Positions 41,902 through 51,939 are shown, counted from the first letter of the stretch. The stretch is DNA of 64,000 nucleotides from Solimonas sp041659605 (GCA_041659605.1 JBAZXW010000019.1:1-64000), one strand, 5' to 3'. Made by a program: numbers and translations. The notes: generated by a model not told the origin, from the letters alone.

Positions 41902-42845
41902 GTCAATCTGCGCTCGATCGCGGCGATGACGTCGCCGCCGATGTCGAGGCCGCAGCCGGCGTCCAGCTCGCGTGCGCAGGTCGGCGAGGTGACGTTGATT
42001 TCGGTCAGATAGTCGCCGATGACGTCGAGGCCGACGAACAGCAGGCCCATCTCGCGCAGTTTCGGCCCGACCTGCGCGGCGATCCAGCGGTCGCGCTCGG
42101 ACAGCGGCCGCGGCTCGCCGCGGCCGCCAGCCGCGAGGTTGCCGCGGGTTTCGCCGGCCTGCGGGATGCGCGCCAGCGCGAAAGGCACCGGCTCGCCGTC
42201 GACCATCAGGATGCGCTTGTCGCCGAGCACGATCTCCGGGATGTAGCGCTGCGCCATGATGTGGCGGCGGCCGTTGTCGGTGAGCGTCTCGATGATCGCG
42301 CCCAGATTCAGGCCGTCGCGGCCGACGCGGAAGATGCCGGCACCGCCCATGCCGTCGAGCGGCTTGAAAATCACGTCGCCATGCTCGGCGTGGAACGCAC
42401 GCAGCGTCGCCGTGTCGCGCGCGATCACCGTCGGCGCGCAGCATTGCGAAAACCAGCTGATGAACACCTTTTCGTTGGCGTCGCGCAGCGAGCGCGGGCG
42501 GTTGACCACCAGTGCGCCGTCGAGTTCGGCGCGCTCCAGGATGTAGGTCGCGGCGACGAATTCCAGGTCGAACGGCGGATCCTTGCGCATCAGGATCGCG
42601 TCGAATGCGTCCAGGCGCTGCTCAATCGCGTCGCCGAGCTCGAACCAGTGTTTCTTGTCGTCGAACACTGTCGCCGGTCGCGCGCGGCCCATCGCGACGC
42701 CGTCGCGGATCCACAGATCCTGCATCTCCAGATAACGCAGCGCCCAGCCGCGCTTCTGCGCCGCCAGCATCAGTGCGAGCGTCGTGTCCTTGTACGGCTT
42801 GATGGACCCGATCGGATCCATGACCACCGCCAGCGTGCGGTTCAT
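41898..42845 (-). CDS. gshB: Glutathione synthase
   Basis: A 315-residue ATP-grasp ligase adding glycine to gamma-glutamylcysteine. VVMDPIGSIKPYKDTTLALML is the typical start, and VIFKPLDGMGGAGIFR and GLDVIGDYLTEINVTSPTC the ATP-grasp motifs. It follows gshA by 25 bases. Its stop codon lies in the foot of a REP palindrome. Confidence 0.96.
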   Translation of the reverse strand: MNRTLAVVMDPIGSIKPYKDTTLALMLAAQKRGWALRYLEMQDLWIRDGVAMGRARPATVFDDKKHWFELGDAIEQRLDAFDAILMRKDPPFDLEFVAATYILERAELDGALVVNRPRSLRDANEKVFISWFSQCCAPTVIARDTATLRAFHAEHGDVIFKPLDGMGGAGIFRVGRDGLNLGAIIETLTDNGRRHIMAQRYIPEIVLGDKRILMVDGEPVPFALARIPQAGETRGNLAAGGRGEPRPLSERDRWIAAQVGPKLREMGLLFVGLDVIGDYLTEINVTSPTCARELDAGCGLDIGGDVIAAIERRLT

Positions 42846-42870
42846 GACGGCGAATTCCCCGGCCGCACGT

Positions 42871-44181
42871 TCAGGCCGCCGCGGGCTTGGCCAGCTCGGC
42901 GGTCGCCTCGATCTCGCGCGCGGCGGCGAGCGCGGCGAGCCGCGCGACGACGCCGTAGGCATAGAAGCGGTTCGGGCGCTCGTCGGGGCCGCAGGCCGGG
43001 TCGGGATGGCTGCAGCACTCGTCGAAGGCCAGCGGCTCGAAGCGCATGCCCGGCGCGTTGAGATTTTCCTGGTTGCCGCGCTGCGAGTTCAGGCGATAGA
43101 AACCGCCGACGACGAACTTGTCGATCATGTAGACCACCGGCTCGGCGGTCGCGCCGTCGGCGCCCATCTTCTCGAAGGTGTAGACGCCTTCCTGGATGAT
43201 CGCGCCGGTGACCTCGCGGCCTTCCTTGGCGCTGGACATGTGCGTGCGCGCCTTGCGGTTCATGTTGCGGATGTCCTCGACGCTGCGCGCCGTCATCACG
43301 CCCATGCCATAGGTGCCGGCTTCGGACTTGACGATGACGAAAGGCTGGTCCTGGATGCCGTATTCCTTGTACTTGGCGGTGATGTCCTCGAGCAGCAGCG
43401 CGACGTTCGCTTCCAGGCACTCCTGGCCTTCGCGATTCTGGAAGTTGATCTGGCCGCAGTTGCGGAACAGCGGATCGATCAGCCAAGGGTCGAGGTCGAT
43501 CAGCGAGCCGACTTCCTTGGCCACTTCGCGGTAGAAGCCGAAGTGATTGGATTTCTGCCGAGCATGCCAGCCCAGGTCCAGCGGCGGAATCACGTCCTGG
43601 TCGAGATTGCGCAGGATGTCGGGCACGCCCGCCGACAGGTCGTTGTTGAGCAGCACCGCGCAGGGCTGGAAGTCGCCGACGTGCAGGCGATCGCCGCTGC
43701 GCTGCAGCGGCTCCAGTCGCAGCGTGCGGCCGGAGATTTCGAGCTTGAGATCGGTCGGCTCGCGCAGATCCGGGATCAACGAACCGACGCGGACGTGGAA
43801 ACCGGCCTTGGTGATCAGGTCGACCAGGGTGCCGACGTTCTCCAGGTAGAACTTGTTGCGCGTGTGGTTTTCCGGGACCAGAAGCACGCGCCGCGCGGTC
43901 GGACAGACGCGCTGGATCGCGGTCTGCAGCGCCTGCACGCACAGCGGCTCGAACGCCGTATTGAGGTTGTTGAAGCCGCCCGGGAACAGGTTCGTGTCGA
44001 CCGGGGCCAGCTTGAATCCGGCATTGCGCAGGTCGACCGAGCTGTAGAACGGCGGCGGCGTCTTCAGCCACTGCTCGCGGAACCAGGCTTCGAAGTCGGC
44101 CGAGCGCTGCAGCAGCTTCGATTCCAGCGCCAGCAGCGGTCCGGTCTGCGCGGTGGTGAGATGGGGAACAGGGCTGTGCAT
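42871..44181 (-). CDS. gshA: Glutamate-cysteine ligase (proteobacterial GshA type)
   Basis: 436 residues, unlike the 520-residue E. coli enzyme. SVDLRNAGFKLAPVDTNLFPGGFNNL and VLLVPENHTRNKFYLENV belong to the distinct TIGR02049-type ligase also seen in betaproteobacteria. Nucleotide-site candidates are FVIVKSEAGTYGMGVM. It makes gamma-glutamylcysteine and is co-transcribed with gshB. It diverges from pilG with 189 bases between. Confidence 0.92.
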   Translation of the reverse strand: MHSPVPHLTTAQTGPLLALESKLLQRSADFEAWFREQWLKTPPPFYSSVDLRNAGFKLAPVDTNLFPGGFNNLNTAFEPLCVQALQTAIQRVCPTARRVLLVPENHTRNKFYLENVGTLVDLITKAGFHVRVGSLIPDLREPTDLKLEISGRTLRLEPLQRSGDRLHVGDFQPCAVLLNNDLSAGVPDILRNLDQDVIPPLDLGWHARQKSNHFGFYREVAKEVGSLIDLDPWLIDPLFRNCGQINFQNREGQECLEANVALLLEDITAKYKEYGIQDQPFVIVKSEAGTYGMGVMTARSVEDIRNMNRKARTHMSSAKEGREVTGAIIQEGVYTFEKMGADGATAEPVVYMIDKFVVGGFYRLNSQRGNQENLNAPGMRFEPLAFDECCSHPDPACGPDERPNRFYAYGVVARLAALAAAREIEATAELAKPAAA

Positions 44182-44370
44182 GTCGATGCTCGTATTCGTT
44201 CGCGATGGGGCGCTCGGGGGGATTCGAGCGTGCGCCTTGCGCTGGAGCGCGCATGGTAGCGCATGGCCGTACCGTCGGCGGCTGCGTCCGTGCGGGTCCC
44301 GCTGTTAAGCAGCCCGGTGACTGTGTTAAAACGCATCGATTGACGCACGTGCATCTTCAGGGAGAACTGA

Positions 44371-44751
44371 GTGTCAAAAGAGTCGACCGTGAAGGTCATG
44401 GTCATTGATGACAGCCAAACCATTCGGCGCACTGCCGAAACCCTGCTTGCGCGCGAGGGTTACCAGGTCATCACGGCCCAGGACGGATTCGAGGCGCTGG
44501 CGAAGATCGCCGATCACGCCCCCGATCTGATCTTCATCGACATCATGATGCCGCGCCTCGACGGCTATCAGGCCTGTGCGCTGATCAAGGGCAATCCGCG
44601 CTTTGCGCGCACGCCGGTGATCATGCTGTCGTCGAAGGATGGCTTGTTCGATCGCGCGCGCGGCCGGATCGTGGGATCGGATGAATATCTCACGAAGCCA
44701 TTTACGAAAGACGAACTGCTCGGGGCGGTTCGTGCACACACCAAGAAATAG
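44371..44751 (+). CDS. pilG: Twitching motility response regulator PilG
   Basis: A 126-residue single REC domain with a GTG start after AGGGAG. KVMVIDDSQTIRRTAETLLAREGY, phospho-Asp in LIFIDIMMPRLDGYQA, and the MLSSKDGLFDRARGRIVGSDEYLTKPF block are PilG-specific. In Pseudomonas PilG signals pilus extension and CyaB. It begins the plus-strand half of the pil-chp system. Confidence 0.94.
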   Translation: MSKESTVKVMVIDDSQTIRRTAETLLAREGYQVITAQDGFEALAKIADHAPDLIFIDIMMPRLDGYQACALIKGNPRFARTPVIMLSSKDGLFDRARGRIVGSDEYLTKPFTKDELLGAVRAHTKK

Positions 44752-44775
44752 CTCAGGGACGCAGCGGGGGGAGGC

Positions 44776-45324
44776 ATGCCAGGGGACTTGAGGGCCATGC
44801 GGGACGATCCGTTCGGGCAGCTGCTTGAGCTCGAAGGACTCCTGCGCGCGGCGCGCATGGACGCGGTCGCCGGCGAATCCCAGACCTGGACCGGTCTGGG
44901 TTTCCGCATCGGTCAGACGTGGCTGGCTGCGCCGCGCGAGGACGTGCGCGAAGTCCTGCCGCCGCCGGCGACGACGCGCGTGCCCAATGCGCGCGCATGG
45001 ATGCGCGGCATGGCGAACGTGCGCGGCGAGTTGCTGGCGATCGTCGACCTGGGCGGATTGCTCGGCCTGCACGATTCCGAGCATCACCGTCTGCAACGCA
45101 TCCTGGTGCTCAACTCCAAGGAAGTGCCGGTCGGCCTGCTGGTCGACGAAGTGGCGGGCTACCGCCAGTTCACGCCCGGCGAGCAGCGCATCGAAATCGC
45201 GGCGCAGGCACAGCCTTTCACGCCCTATCTGCTTGGCGCCTTCGTGCACGAGGGCCAGCCCTGGCTGGCATTTTCGCTGCACAAGCTCGCGCAGGGCGAG
45301 CCTTTCCGGTCCGCAGGGCTATGA
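44776..45324 (+). CDS. pilI: CheW-like adaptor PilI
   Basis: A 182-residue CheW-domain protein preceded by GGGGGAGG. The domain runs from GLGFRIGQTWLAAPREDVREVL to the C-terminus, with WMRGMANVRGELLAIVDLGGLLG in the middle. It couples receptor PilJ to kinase ChpA. In the usual gene order pilI is flanked by pilH and pilJ; both are missing here. It overlaps chpA by ATGA. Confidence 0.9.
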   Translation: MPGDLRAMRDDPFGQLLELEGLLRAARMDAVAGESQTWTGLGFRIGQTWLAAPREDVREVLPPPATTRVPNARAWMRGMANVRGELLAIVDLGGLLGLHDSEHHRLQRILVLNSKEVPVGLLVDEVAGYRQFTPGEQRIEIAAQAQPFTPYLLGAFVHEGQPWLAFSLHKLAQGEPFRSAGL

Positions 45325-48300
45325 ACGAACGTCAGCGGCCACAACTGATCGCCGGCATTCATTGGGTGCGCGGCGAAATCGAGCAGAGCATCGGGCGCGC
45401 GCGCGGCCTGATCGATCACTACGCCGAAAGCGGCGGCGACGCCCTGCAATTGCAGCAGGCCTACACCGAGCTGAACCAGGTGCGTGGCACGGCGACGATG
45501 ATCCAGTGCTATGGCCTTGCGGCCGTGGCCGGCGAGATGGCGGCGGGACTGCAGGATCTGTCGCAACAACGGATTGCCGAACCGGAGCCGCTGTACTCGG
45601 CGCTGCTCGGCGGCACGATCCAGTTGTCCGACTACCTGCAGGCCCTGGCCGACGGCACGCCCGACTGCGCGCTGGTAATGCAGCCGGCGATCAACGAACT
45701 GAGATTGTCGCGCGGACAGCCGGTGCTGACCGAGAGCGATATCTTCGTCGCGCAGCTGCAGTCGCTCGGCGCCGAGCTGGCGCCGCTGGACGGAGTGGCG
45801 GCGCGGCCCGGTGCCGCGGCGCGCGAAGCGGCACGCCTGCTGCCGGTGTTCCAGGCCGCACTGCTGACCTGGATCCGCAGCGGCGCCGACGCGCAGACTG
45901 GCGCGGCGCGCGCCGGCAAGGTTGCGGAGCTGGTTGCGCAGGCTGCGGTGCGCACGCCGGTGCACCAGCTGTGGCGCGTGGCGGCGGCCTGCGTCGAGGC
46001 TTATCTGGTGCGCGGGATCGGCAACGTTCTCGAACTCAAGCGCCTGTTCGGCCGGCTCGTGGCGCAGCTCAAGATCCTGGCCGCTGCAGGCGAGGATGCG
46101 GCGGCCGCGGCAGCCGGCGATCTATCGCTGCAGATGCTGTTCCTGCTCGGCCGTTCGACTGCGAACGGCGCGCGCGTGCAGGCCGTGCGCCAGGCCTTCG
46201 ATCTCGAAGCCCATCTGCCGGATGCGGCCACGCTGGATCACCTGCGCCGGCGTATCCACGGACCCAGCACCTCGCTGTTGTCCAAGGTGGCCGAGGAAAT
46301 CCGCGCCGATTTTTCGCGCGTCAAGGACCAGATTGACCTGATCGTCCGCGCCGGTGGCGCGGGCGACACCAGCGTGACGGTCGATGGCCTCAACCGCATC
46401 GGTCCGACGCTCGGTGCGCTCGGCCTGGTGCGGCTGCAGCAGGTCGTGGCCAGCCAGGTCCGCCTGCTGACGAAGGCGGGTTCGGGCGCCGAGCCGGCGC
46501 TGTGGATGGAGTTGGCGACCTCGATCCTGCGCGTCGAGAACGACCTCGAAGAGGCGCTGTTCCGGCAGATGCAGCGGCGCGAGGAAGATACCGACGACGA
46601 AGTCACGGTCGATGTTCCGGCGTCGCGCGATCTGGCCGAGGGCCAGGAAGCGCTGTATCGCGAGTTTCTGGTCAATCTTGCGCGCATCAAGTCCGCGGCG
46701 GATGCCTTTTTCAGGAGTGGTGCCGGGACCGAAGTGCCGGACGCCGTCCTGCTGATCGGCGAGATCGCCGCCGGTTTCGAGATCCTCGCGCAGCCGCACG
46801 CGGCCGAGCTGTGCCGGCGCGCGCGCCGCTTCGTCGCCAGCCCCGACTTCGTGCGCCTGCGCGACGACGTCAGCCGCGCCGAGCGTTTCGCCGACGCCAT
46901 CGCGGCGATCGAGTACTACATCGAAGCGGTGCGAGCGCAGCTGCCGACCGCGGAAGGCATTCTCGACGATCTCGCGCGCGCACTCGATGTGCTTGACGTC
47001 GCGGCGGCCGAGGGCGCTGCGCCGGAGTCTGAGCTGATCGAGGCGGCGCCGGCTTCCGAGCCGGTGGAGGCGGAGGCAGTACCGCCGCCGACCGCTGCGG
47101 CTGCCGAGCCGGTCGACGTTTTCGATGCGGGCGAAGATCCGGAGATCCGCGAAATCTTCCTCGAGGAAGCTGCGGAGGTGCTGCAGACGCTGCAGTCGTC
47201 GTACGTCGCGTGGAGCCGCGATCCGCAGGATCACGAAGCGCTGACGACGCTGCGGCGGGCCTTCCATACGCTCAAGGGCAGCGGCCGCACGGTGGGCGCC
47301 GCCGACATCGGCGAGTTTGGCTGGGCGCTGGAGAGCATGCTCAACAAGTGCCTCGACGGGTCGATCGCCGCCAGTCCCGGCGTCGTCGAGACCGTCAGCC
47401 GCGCGTTGGCGGTTCTGCCGGGGCTGATCGAGGCATTTCGCGAGCGCAGGTCCGCGCCGGGCGATGTCGCCACCGTCACTGAGCACGCGGGCGAGTATGC
47501 CGCCGGGCGCACGCCGGGCGCGGCGCCGGAACCGGACATGCTGGCGATCTTCCGCGAGGATGCGATCGAGCGCCTGACCAGCGTCGATGCCTGGGTCGAC
47601 GCGCACGCGACGGATGGTGAAGTCGCCGTGGAGCGCGACATCGTGCGCGCGTTCCACACGGTGCGCGGTGCCGCGCGGGCGGTGGAAGCCAATGCGATCG
47701 GCGCGATCGCCGGCGCGATCGAGTCCTATCTGGATGCGGCGGCGGAAGCTCGGGTTTATCTCGCAGCCGATGCGCGCGGCAGCTTGCGTGAGATGGCTGC
47801 CCTGCTGCGCAGTTGGGTCGGCGAGCTGGGAACGCCGGCCGCTGCGACGCAGGATCCGGGACCCTGGCTCGAGCGCATCGACAAGATGCGCAGCGAAGTG
47901 CCGGAAGACGCAGTCCGGTCGACCGCCGACCGGCAGCTGGCCGAGATTTTCGCCGGCGAAACCTTCGACCTGGTCTCCAGGATCGAGGATCAGGTCCGTG
48001 GCTGGGGGCAGGCTCCCGACAACATCCGCGCGGCACAGGAGCTCACGGTTCTGAGTCACACCCTGCTCGGCGCGGCGCAGATGTCGTCCTGTCCGGCGAT
48101 CGGCGACGTTGCACGCGCGCTCAACCGCGCGTTCGACGGTGCGGCGGCGGCCGCGACCGTGCCCGACGCGGAGGCGATCGCGACGCTGCTGGCCGTCTGC
48201 GAAGGCCTGTTCCAGTACCTGGACCGGTTTCGCGAGGGCCGCCTCGGCAGCGACGACGCCGGCTGGGCCGGGCGCGTCACGGCCCTGGGCTGGGCCGCGG

Positions 48301-51300
48301 AGATTCCCGGAACGCAGCCGCCGGCGCTTGCGCCGGCCCGGTTCGAAACGGCGCTCACGCTCGAAGAGCCCGCGCTGTCCGCGCCCTTGGTCGAATCGCC
48401 CGCGGAGTTTGCCGAGCCGCTGGCGCCGGAGCTGCCGGAAACAAGTCCGGCGGCGGCGCCGTTCGAGGGCTTCGCCGGTGCCGAAGAAATCCTCGAGATG
48501 CCGCCGGTCGAGTCCGTGGAGGAATCCGCAGAACCGGATCCGGAATTGCTCGGCATCTTTCAGGCCGAAGCCGAGGAGCTGCTCGAAGGGCTCGACCAGA
48601 GCGTCTCCGCGCTGGAACGCAATCCGCGCAATCTGACGCCGCTGGGCGAGATCAAGCGGCTGCTGCATACGCTCAAGGGCAGCGCACGCGTCTCCGGTTT
48701 GCGCACGGTGGGCGACGTCGCGCACGGTCTGGAGTCGCTGTTCGAACAGCTCGAGTTCGGCGAGGCGACGGCGGGAACCTACTTCTTCGCCCGCGTCCAG
48801 AACACGCTCGATGGCTTGAATCTCGCGCTCGACGATATCCGCCGCGGCGTGATTCCGAATCCGCAGCAGCTGCTCGACGAACTGGCGCAGCCCTTGGTTC
48901 CGGATACGGCCGTCGCGGCGTCTGAACCCGCGCCAGGCGCTGCCTGGGCTCCGTTGGCTGCGCCGCAGCCGCCGGTCTTCGTGCCGCCGACCGCTGCGCC
49001 CAAGGCGCCGGCGTTCCCCGACGGATTCGACGTCGAGGTGGCGCAGACCTTCACCGGCGAGGCCGAAGAGCTGATGGAGATGCTCGAAGAGGCACTGCCG
49101 CGCTGGCAGGCCTTGCCGGGCGATTATTCGCCGGCCCGCGACATGCTGCGTGCACTGCATACCTACAAGGGCGGTGCGCGCATGTCGGGTCTGATGGGCC
49201 TGGGCGAGGCTGCGCACGAGCTCGAATCGCTGATCGAGGGCCTGGAGTACGCCGGCGAGCTCGACGCCGGTGCGCTCAAGGTCGTGGCCGGCGCGGTGTC
49301 CGAGCTGCGCCACCTGACCGATCGCCTGCAGCGCGGCGACTACATACCGCTGATCGCGGTCGGCGGAGCGCCCGAGGAGGAGGTTCCATTCGAAGAGGCG
49401 TCGACCGCTCCCGAGACGACCGCTCCCGAGACGACCGCTGCGGGCGTCGCGCAGGCCTTCGAGTTTCCGGCCGCATCGCCGGCGCAGGCCGCCGCGCCGG
49501 CGGCGCCGGTCGCGGGCGAGGCGCCGCCGGCCGGCATGTGGCATCCGCTGCTGTTCTGGCGACCGGCCGAGGACGCCGATTCGCTGGCATCGCAGCGCCG
49601 CGAAACGGCGCGCGTGCCGGTCGAAACACTGGACCGTCTGCTCAACGAAGCCGGCGAAATCTCGATCTACCGCTCGCGTATGGACGAGCACAACGCCGCG
49701 GTCCAGGTGCAGCTGGAGGACATGACGCAGGCGATTCACCGCGTGCGCGACCAGCTGCGCCTGCTCGAGATCGAGACCGAAGCGCAGATCGCCGCGCGCG
49801 GCCTGATCCAGACCGACCGTCCGGACCGCTACGCCGGCGAGTTCGATCCGCTGGAGATGGACCGGTTCACGCGCATGCAGGAGCTGTCGCGCGCACTCAA
49901 CGAGTCGGTCGGCGACCTCGCGGCCGTGCGCACCTCCATCGACCAGCTGGCCAGCGAGTCGACGACGATCCTGCTGCAGCAGGGGCGGATCACGACCGAG
50001 GTGCAGCAGGGCCTGATGCGCACGCTGATGGTGCCGTTCTCGCGCCAGGTCGCGCGCCTGCAGCGTGTGGTGCAGCAGACTGCGATGGAGAACAGCAAGC
50101 GCGTCGACATCTCGTTCGAGGGTGTCGAGGCCGAGCTGGACCGCAACGTGCTGGAGCGCATGACGGCGCCTCTTGAGCATCTGCTGCGCAACGCGGTCAT
50201 TCACGGCATCGAGCTGCCGGCCGAGCGCGAACGCGCCGGCAAGGCGGCCCACGGCCAGCTGCGCCTGCACCTGTGGCGCGAAGGCAGTCAGCTGTTCATC
50301 GAGCTCGCCGACGACGGCAAGGGCCTCGACCTGCAGGCGATCCGTGAAACCGCGATCCGCCGCGGGCTGATGCCGCCGGACGCCGTCGTGAGCGACGACG
50401 AGGCGGCGCAGTTCATCTTCATGCCGGGTTTTTCCACGGCCAAGCAGCTGACGCAGGACGCCGGTCGCGGTGTCGGCATGGACGTCGTCGCGGCCGAGGT
50501 CAAGCAGCTCGGCGGCAGTCTCGAACTGGCGTCCGAATCGGGCAAGGGCGCGCGCTTCAAGGTCCGCCTGCCGCTGACGCTGGCGATGTCGCAGTCGCTG
50601 CTGCTCGGCGTCGGTCACGAGCTGTATGCGGCGCCGCTGTCGAGCGTCGAGGGCATCACGCGCATCCCGCGTGACGAACTCGATGGCCTGCTCGCAGAGA
50701 CCGGCCCGGAGTTCGCCTACGGCGGCCAGCATTACCGGGTGCGCCATCTCGCCGATCTGGTCGGTCTGCCGCGCGAGACACCGGGCGACGTCAAGACCGT
50801 GCACGCGATCCTGGTGCGCATGCCGGAAGGCATCGGCGGCGAGGAGCGGCGAGTCGCGGTCGTCGTCGACCATCTGCTCGGCAGCCGCCAGATCGTGTCC
50901 AAGGCGGTGGGACCGCAGATCAGCACGATTCCCGGCATCAGCGGCGCGACCATCCTCGCCGACGGACGCGTCGTGCTGATCCTGGACGTCAGCGAACTGG
51001 TGCAGGACCGCACGCGTCGCGTGCTGCGCACCCAGGCCGCGGTCGACCACGGCGTGCGCGAGCAGCCGGTGGAGACCCGGCGCGAGCTGATCATGGTGGT
51101 CGACGACTCGATCACGATCCGCCGCGTCACCGAGCGCCTGCTCACCAAGCACGGATTCGAGGTGATCACCGCGAAGGACGGCCTGGACGCGATGGCGCAG
51201 CTGCAGACCGAGCGTCCCGACGCGATCCTGCTCGACATCGAGATGCCGCGCGCGGACGGCTTCGAAGTCGCGACCTTCGTGCGCAACAGCACGCCGATCG

Positions 51301-51455
51301 CGCGCACGCCGATCCTGATGATCACCTCGCGGTCCGGCGAGAAGCACCGCGAGCGCGCACAGGCGATCGGCGTCGAGCGCTATCTGATCAAGCCCTACCA
51401 GGAAGATCAGCTGCTCGATGAGCTTAACGGCGTCCTCAAGGAGCGCAGCGCGTGA
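45321..51455 (+). CDS. chpA: ChpA-type hybrid histidine kinase of the Pil-Chp system
   Basis: 2044 residues. The N-terminal 560 are helical and FimL/Hpt-like without a clear phospho-His. Hpt-type motifs follow: His649 (HTLKGS), His779 (HTVRGA), His913 (HTLLGA, degenerate), His1116 (HTLKGS) and His1280 (HTYKGG), separated by Ala/Pro/Glu-rich linkers. A CheA core follows with N-box Asn1624 (RNAVIHG), G-boxes DDGKGLD and GRGVGMDVV. Then come a CheW-like domain at about 1750-1890 and a C-terminal REC with phospho-Asp1972 (LLDIEMPRADG). It controls pilus extension and retraction through PilG and PilH. Confidence 0.94.
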   Translation: MNERQRPQLIAGIHWVRGEIEQSIGRARGLIDHYAESGGDALQLQQAYTELNQVRGTATMIQCYGLAAVAGEMAAGLQDLSQQRIAEPEPLYSALLGGTIQLSDYLQALADGTPDCALVMQPAINELRLSRGQPVLTESDIFVAQLQSLGAELAPLDGVAARPGAAAREAARLLPVFQAALLTWIRSGADAQTGAARAGKVAELVAQAAVRTPVHQLWRVAAACVEAYLVRGIGNVLELKRLFGRLVAQLKILAAAGEDAAAAAAGDLSLQMLFLLGRSTANGARVQAVRQAFDLEAHLPDAATLDHLRRRIHGPSTSLLSKVAEEIRADFSRVKDQIDLIVRAGGAGDTSVTVDGLNRIGPTLGALGLVRLQQVVASQVRLLTKAGSGAEPALWMELATSILRVENDLEEALFRQMQRREEDTDDEVTVDVPASRDLAEGQEALYREFLVNLARIKSAADAFFRSGAGTEVPDAVLLIGEIAAGFEILAQPHAAELCRRARRFVASPDFVRLRDDVSRAERFADAIAAIEYYIEAVRAQLPTAEGILDDLARALDVLDVAAAEGAAPESELIEAAPASEPVEAEAVPPPTAAAAEPVDVFDAGEDPEIREIFLEEAAEVLQTLQSSYVAWSRDPQDHEALTTLRRAFHTLKGSGRTVGAADIGEFGWALESMLNKCLDGSIAASPGVVETVSRALAVLPGLIEAFRERRSAPGDVATVTEHAGEYAAGRTPGAAPEPDMLAIFREDAIERLTSVDAWVDAHATDGEVAVERDIVRAFHTVRGAARAVEANAIGAIAGAIESYLDAAAEARVYLAADARGSLREMAALLRSWVGELGTPAAATQDPGPWLERIDKMRSEVPEDAVRSTADRQLAEIFAGETFDLVSRIEDQVRGWGQAPDNIRAAQELTVLSHTLLGAAQMSSCPAIGDVARALNRAFDGAAAAATVPDAEAIATLLAVCEGLFQYLDRFREGRLGSDDAGWAGRVTALGWAAEIPGTQPPALAPARFETALTLEEPALSAPLVESPAEFAEPLAPELPETSPAAAPFEGFAGAEEILEMPPVESVEESAEPDPELLGIFQAEAEELLEGLDQSVSALERNPRNLTPLGEIKRLLHTLKGSARVSGLRTVGDVAHGLESLFEQLEFGEATAGTYFFARVQNTLDGLNLALDDIRRGVIPNPQQLLDELAQPLVPDTAVAASEPAPGAAWAPLAAPQPPVFVPPTAAPKAPAFPDGFDVEVAQTFTGEAEELMEMLEEALPRWQALPGDYSPARDMLRALHTYKGGARMSGLMGLGEAAHELESLIEGLEYAGELDAGALKVVAGAVSELRHLTDRLQRGDYIPLIAVGGAPEEEVPFEEASTAPETTAPETTAAGVAQAFEFPAASPAQAAAPAAPVAGEAPPAGMWHPLLFWRPAEDADSLASQRRETARVPVETLDRLLNEAGEISIYRSRMDEHNAAVQVQLEDMTQAIHRVRDQLRLLEIETEAQIAARGLIQTDRPDRYAGEFDPLEMDRFTRMQELSRALNESVGDLAAVRTSIDQLASESTTILLQQGRITTEVQQGLMRTLMVPFSRQVARLQRVVQQTAMENSKRVDISFEGVEAELDRNVLERMTAPLEHLLRNAVIHGIELPAERERAGKAAHGQLRLHLWREGSQLFIELADDGKGLDLQAIRETAIRRGLMPPDAVVSDDEAAQFIFMPGFSTAKQLTQDAGRGVGMDVVAAEVKQLGGSLELASESGKGARFKVRLPLTLAMSQSLLLGVGHELYAAPLSSVEGITRIPRDELDGLLAETGPEFAYGGQHYRVRHLADLVGLPRETPGDVKTVHAILVRMPEGIGGEERRVAVVVDHLLGSRQIVSKAVGPQISTIPGISGATILADGRVVLILDVSELVQDRTRRVLRTQAAVDHGVREQPVETRRELIMVVDDSITIRRVTERLLTKHGFEVITAKDGLDAMAQLQTERPDAILLDIEMPRADGFEVATFVRNSTPIARTPILMITSRSGEKHRERAQAIGVERYLIKPYQEDQLLDELNGVLKERSA

Positions 51456-51916
51456 GTCGTGATCAGATTTATGCCGTGTTGATGGCGCTGCACGACGACA
51501 CGATGCTGCTGCCCAACGCCGCCGTCGCCGAAGTCCTGCCGCGGGATGCGGTGCGCAAGGGCGTTGCCGGCCCGCCGTGGCTGCTCGGACACTGCGAGTG
51601 GAACAACCGGCGCGTGCCGGTGATCCGCTTCGAGCTGCTCAACGGCGGCAAGGCGGAGGGCGATCCGCGGCGCGAGCGCGTCGTCGTGCTCAATTCCGTC
51701 GGACGCCATCTGCCGGCGGGCAATCTGGCGATCATGACGCTGGGCTATCCGCACCTGGTGACGCTGAATCGCGCGGCGCTGCATCCGGTCGAGCTGGACG
51801 CGGTCGATCGTGCCGATCTGGTGCTGTCGCGCGTGCGCATCGCCAGCCAGGTCGCGCTGATCCCGGATCTGGTGACGGTCGAAGCGGAGATTGCGCGGGC
51901 GCAGATCGCCGCCTGA
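51452..51916 (+). CDS. chpC: CheW-domain protein ChpC-like
   Basis: 154 residues from a GTG overlapping the chpA stop. A single CheW-like domain: MLLPNAAVAEVLP, then PPWLLGHCEWNNRRVPVIRFELLNG. It lies directly after chpA, where Pseudomonas has chpB then chpC; chpB (methylesterase) is missing. Probably an alternative receptor-kinase adaptor. Confidence 0.85.
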   Translation: MSRDQIYAVLMALHDDTMLLPNAAVAEVLPRDAVRKGVAGPPWLLGHCEWNNRRVPVIRFELLNGGKAEGDPRRERVVVLNSVGRHLPAGNLAIMTLGYPHLVTLNRAALHPVELDAVDRADLVLSRVRIASQVALIPDLVTVEAEIARAQIAA

Positions 51917-51939
51917 GCCACGGACGCCGGAACAGCGCC

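Noticed and set aside
40689..43061. 790-codon plus-strand frame
   Set aside because: Antisense to apbE and gshB, whose family motifs are clear.
46122..51347. Very long open frame (1741 codons) on the minus strand
   Set aside because: It is antisense to chpA, which has clear kinase, Hpt and receiver motifs. The antisense product is Arg/His/Asp-rich with no recognisable domain, a usual effect of high GC at third positions.
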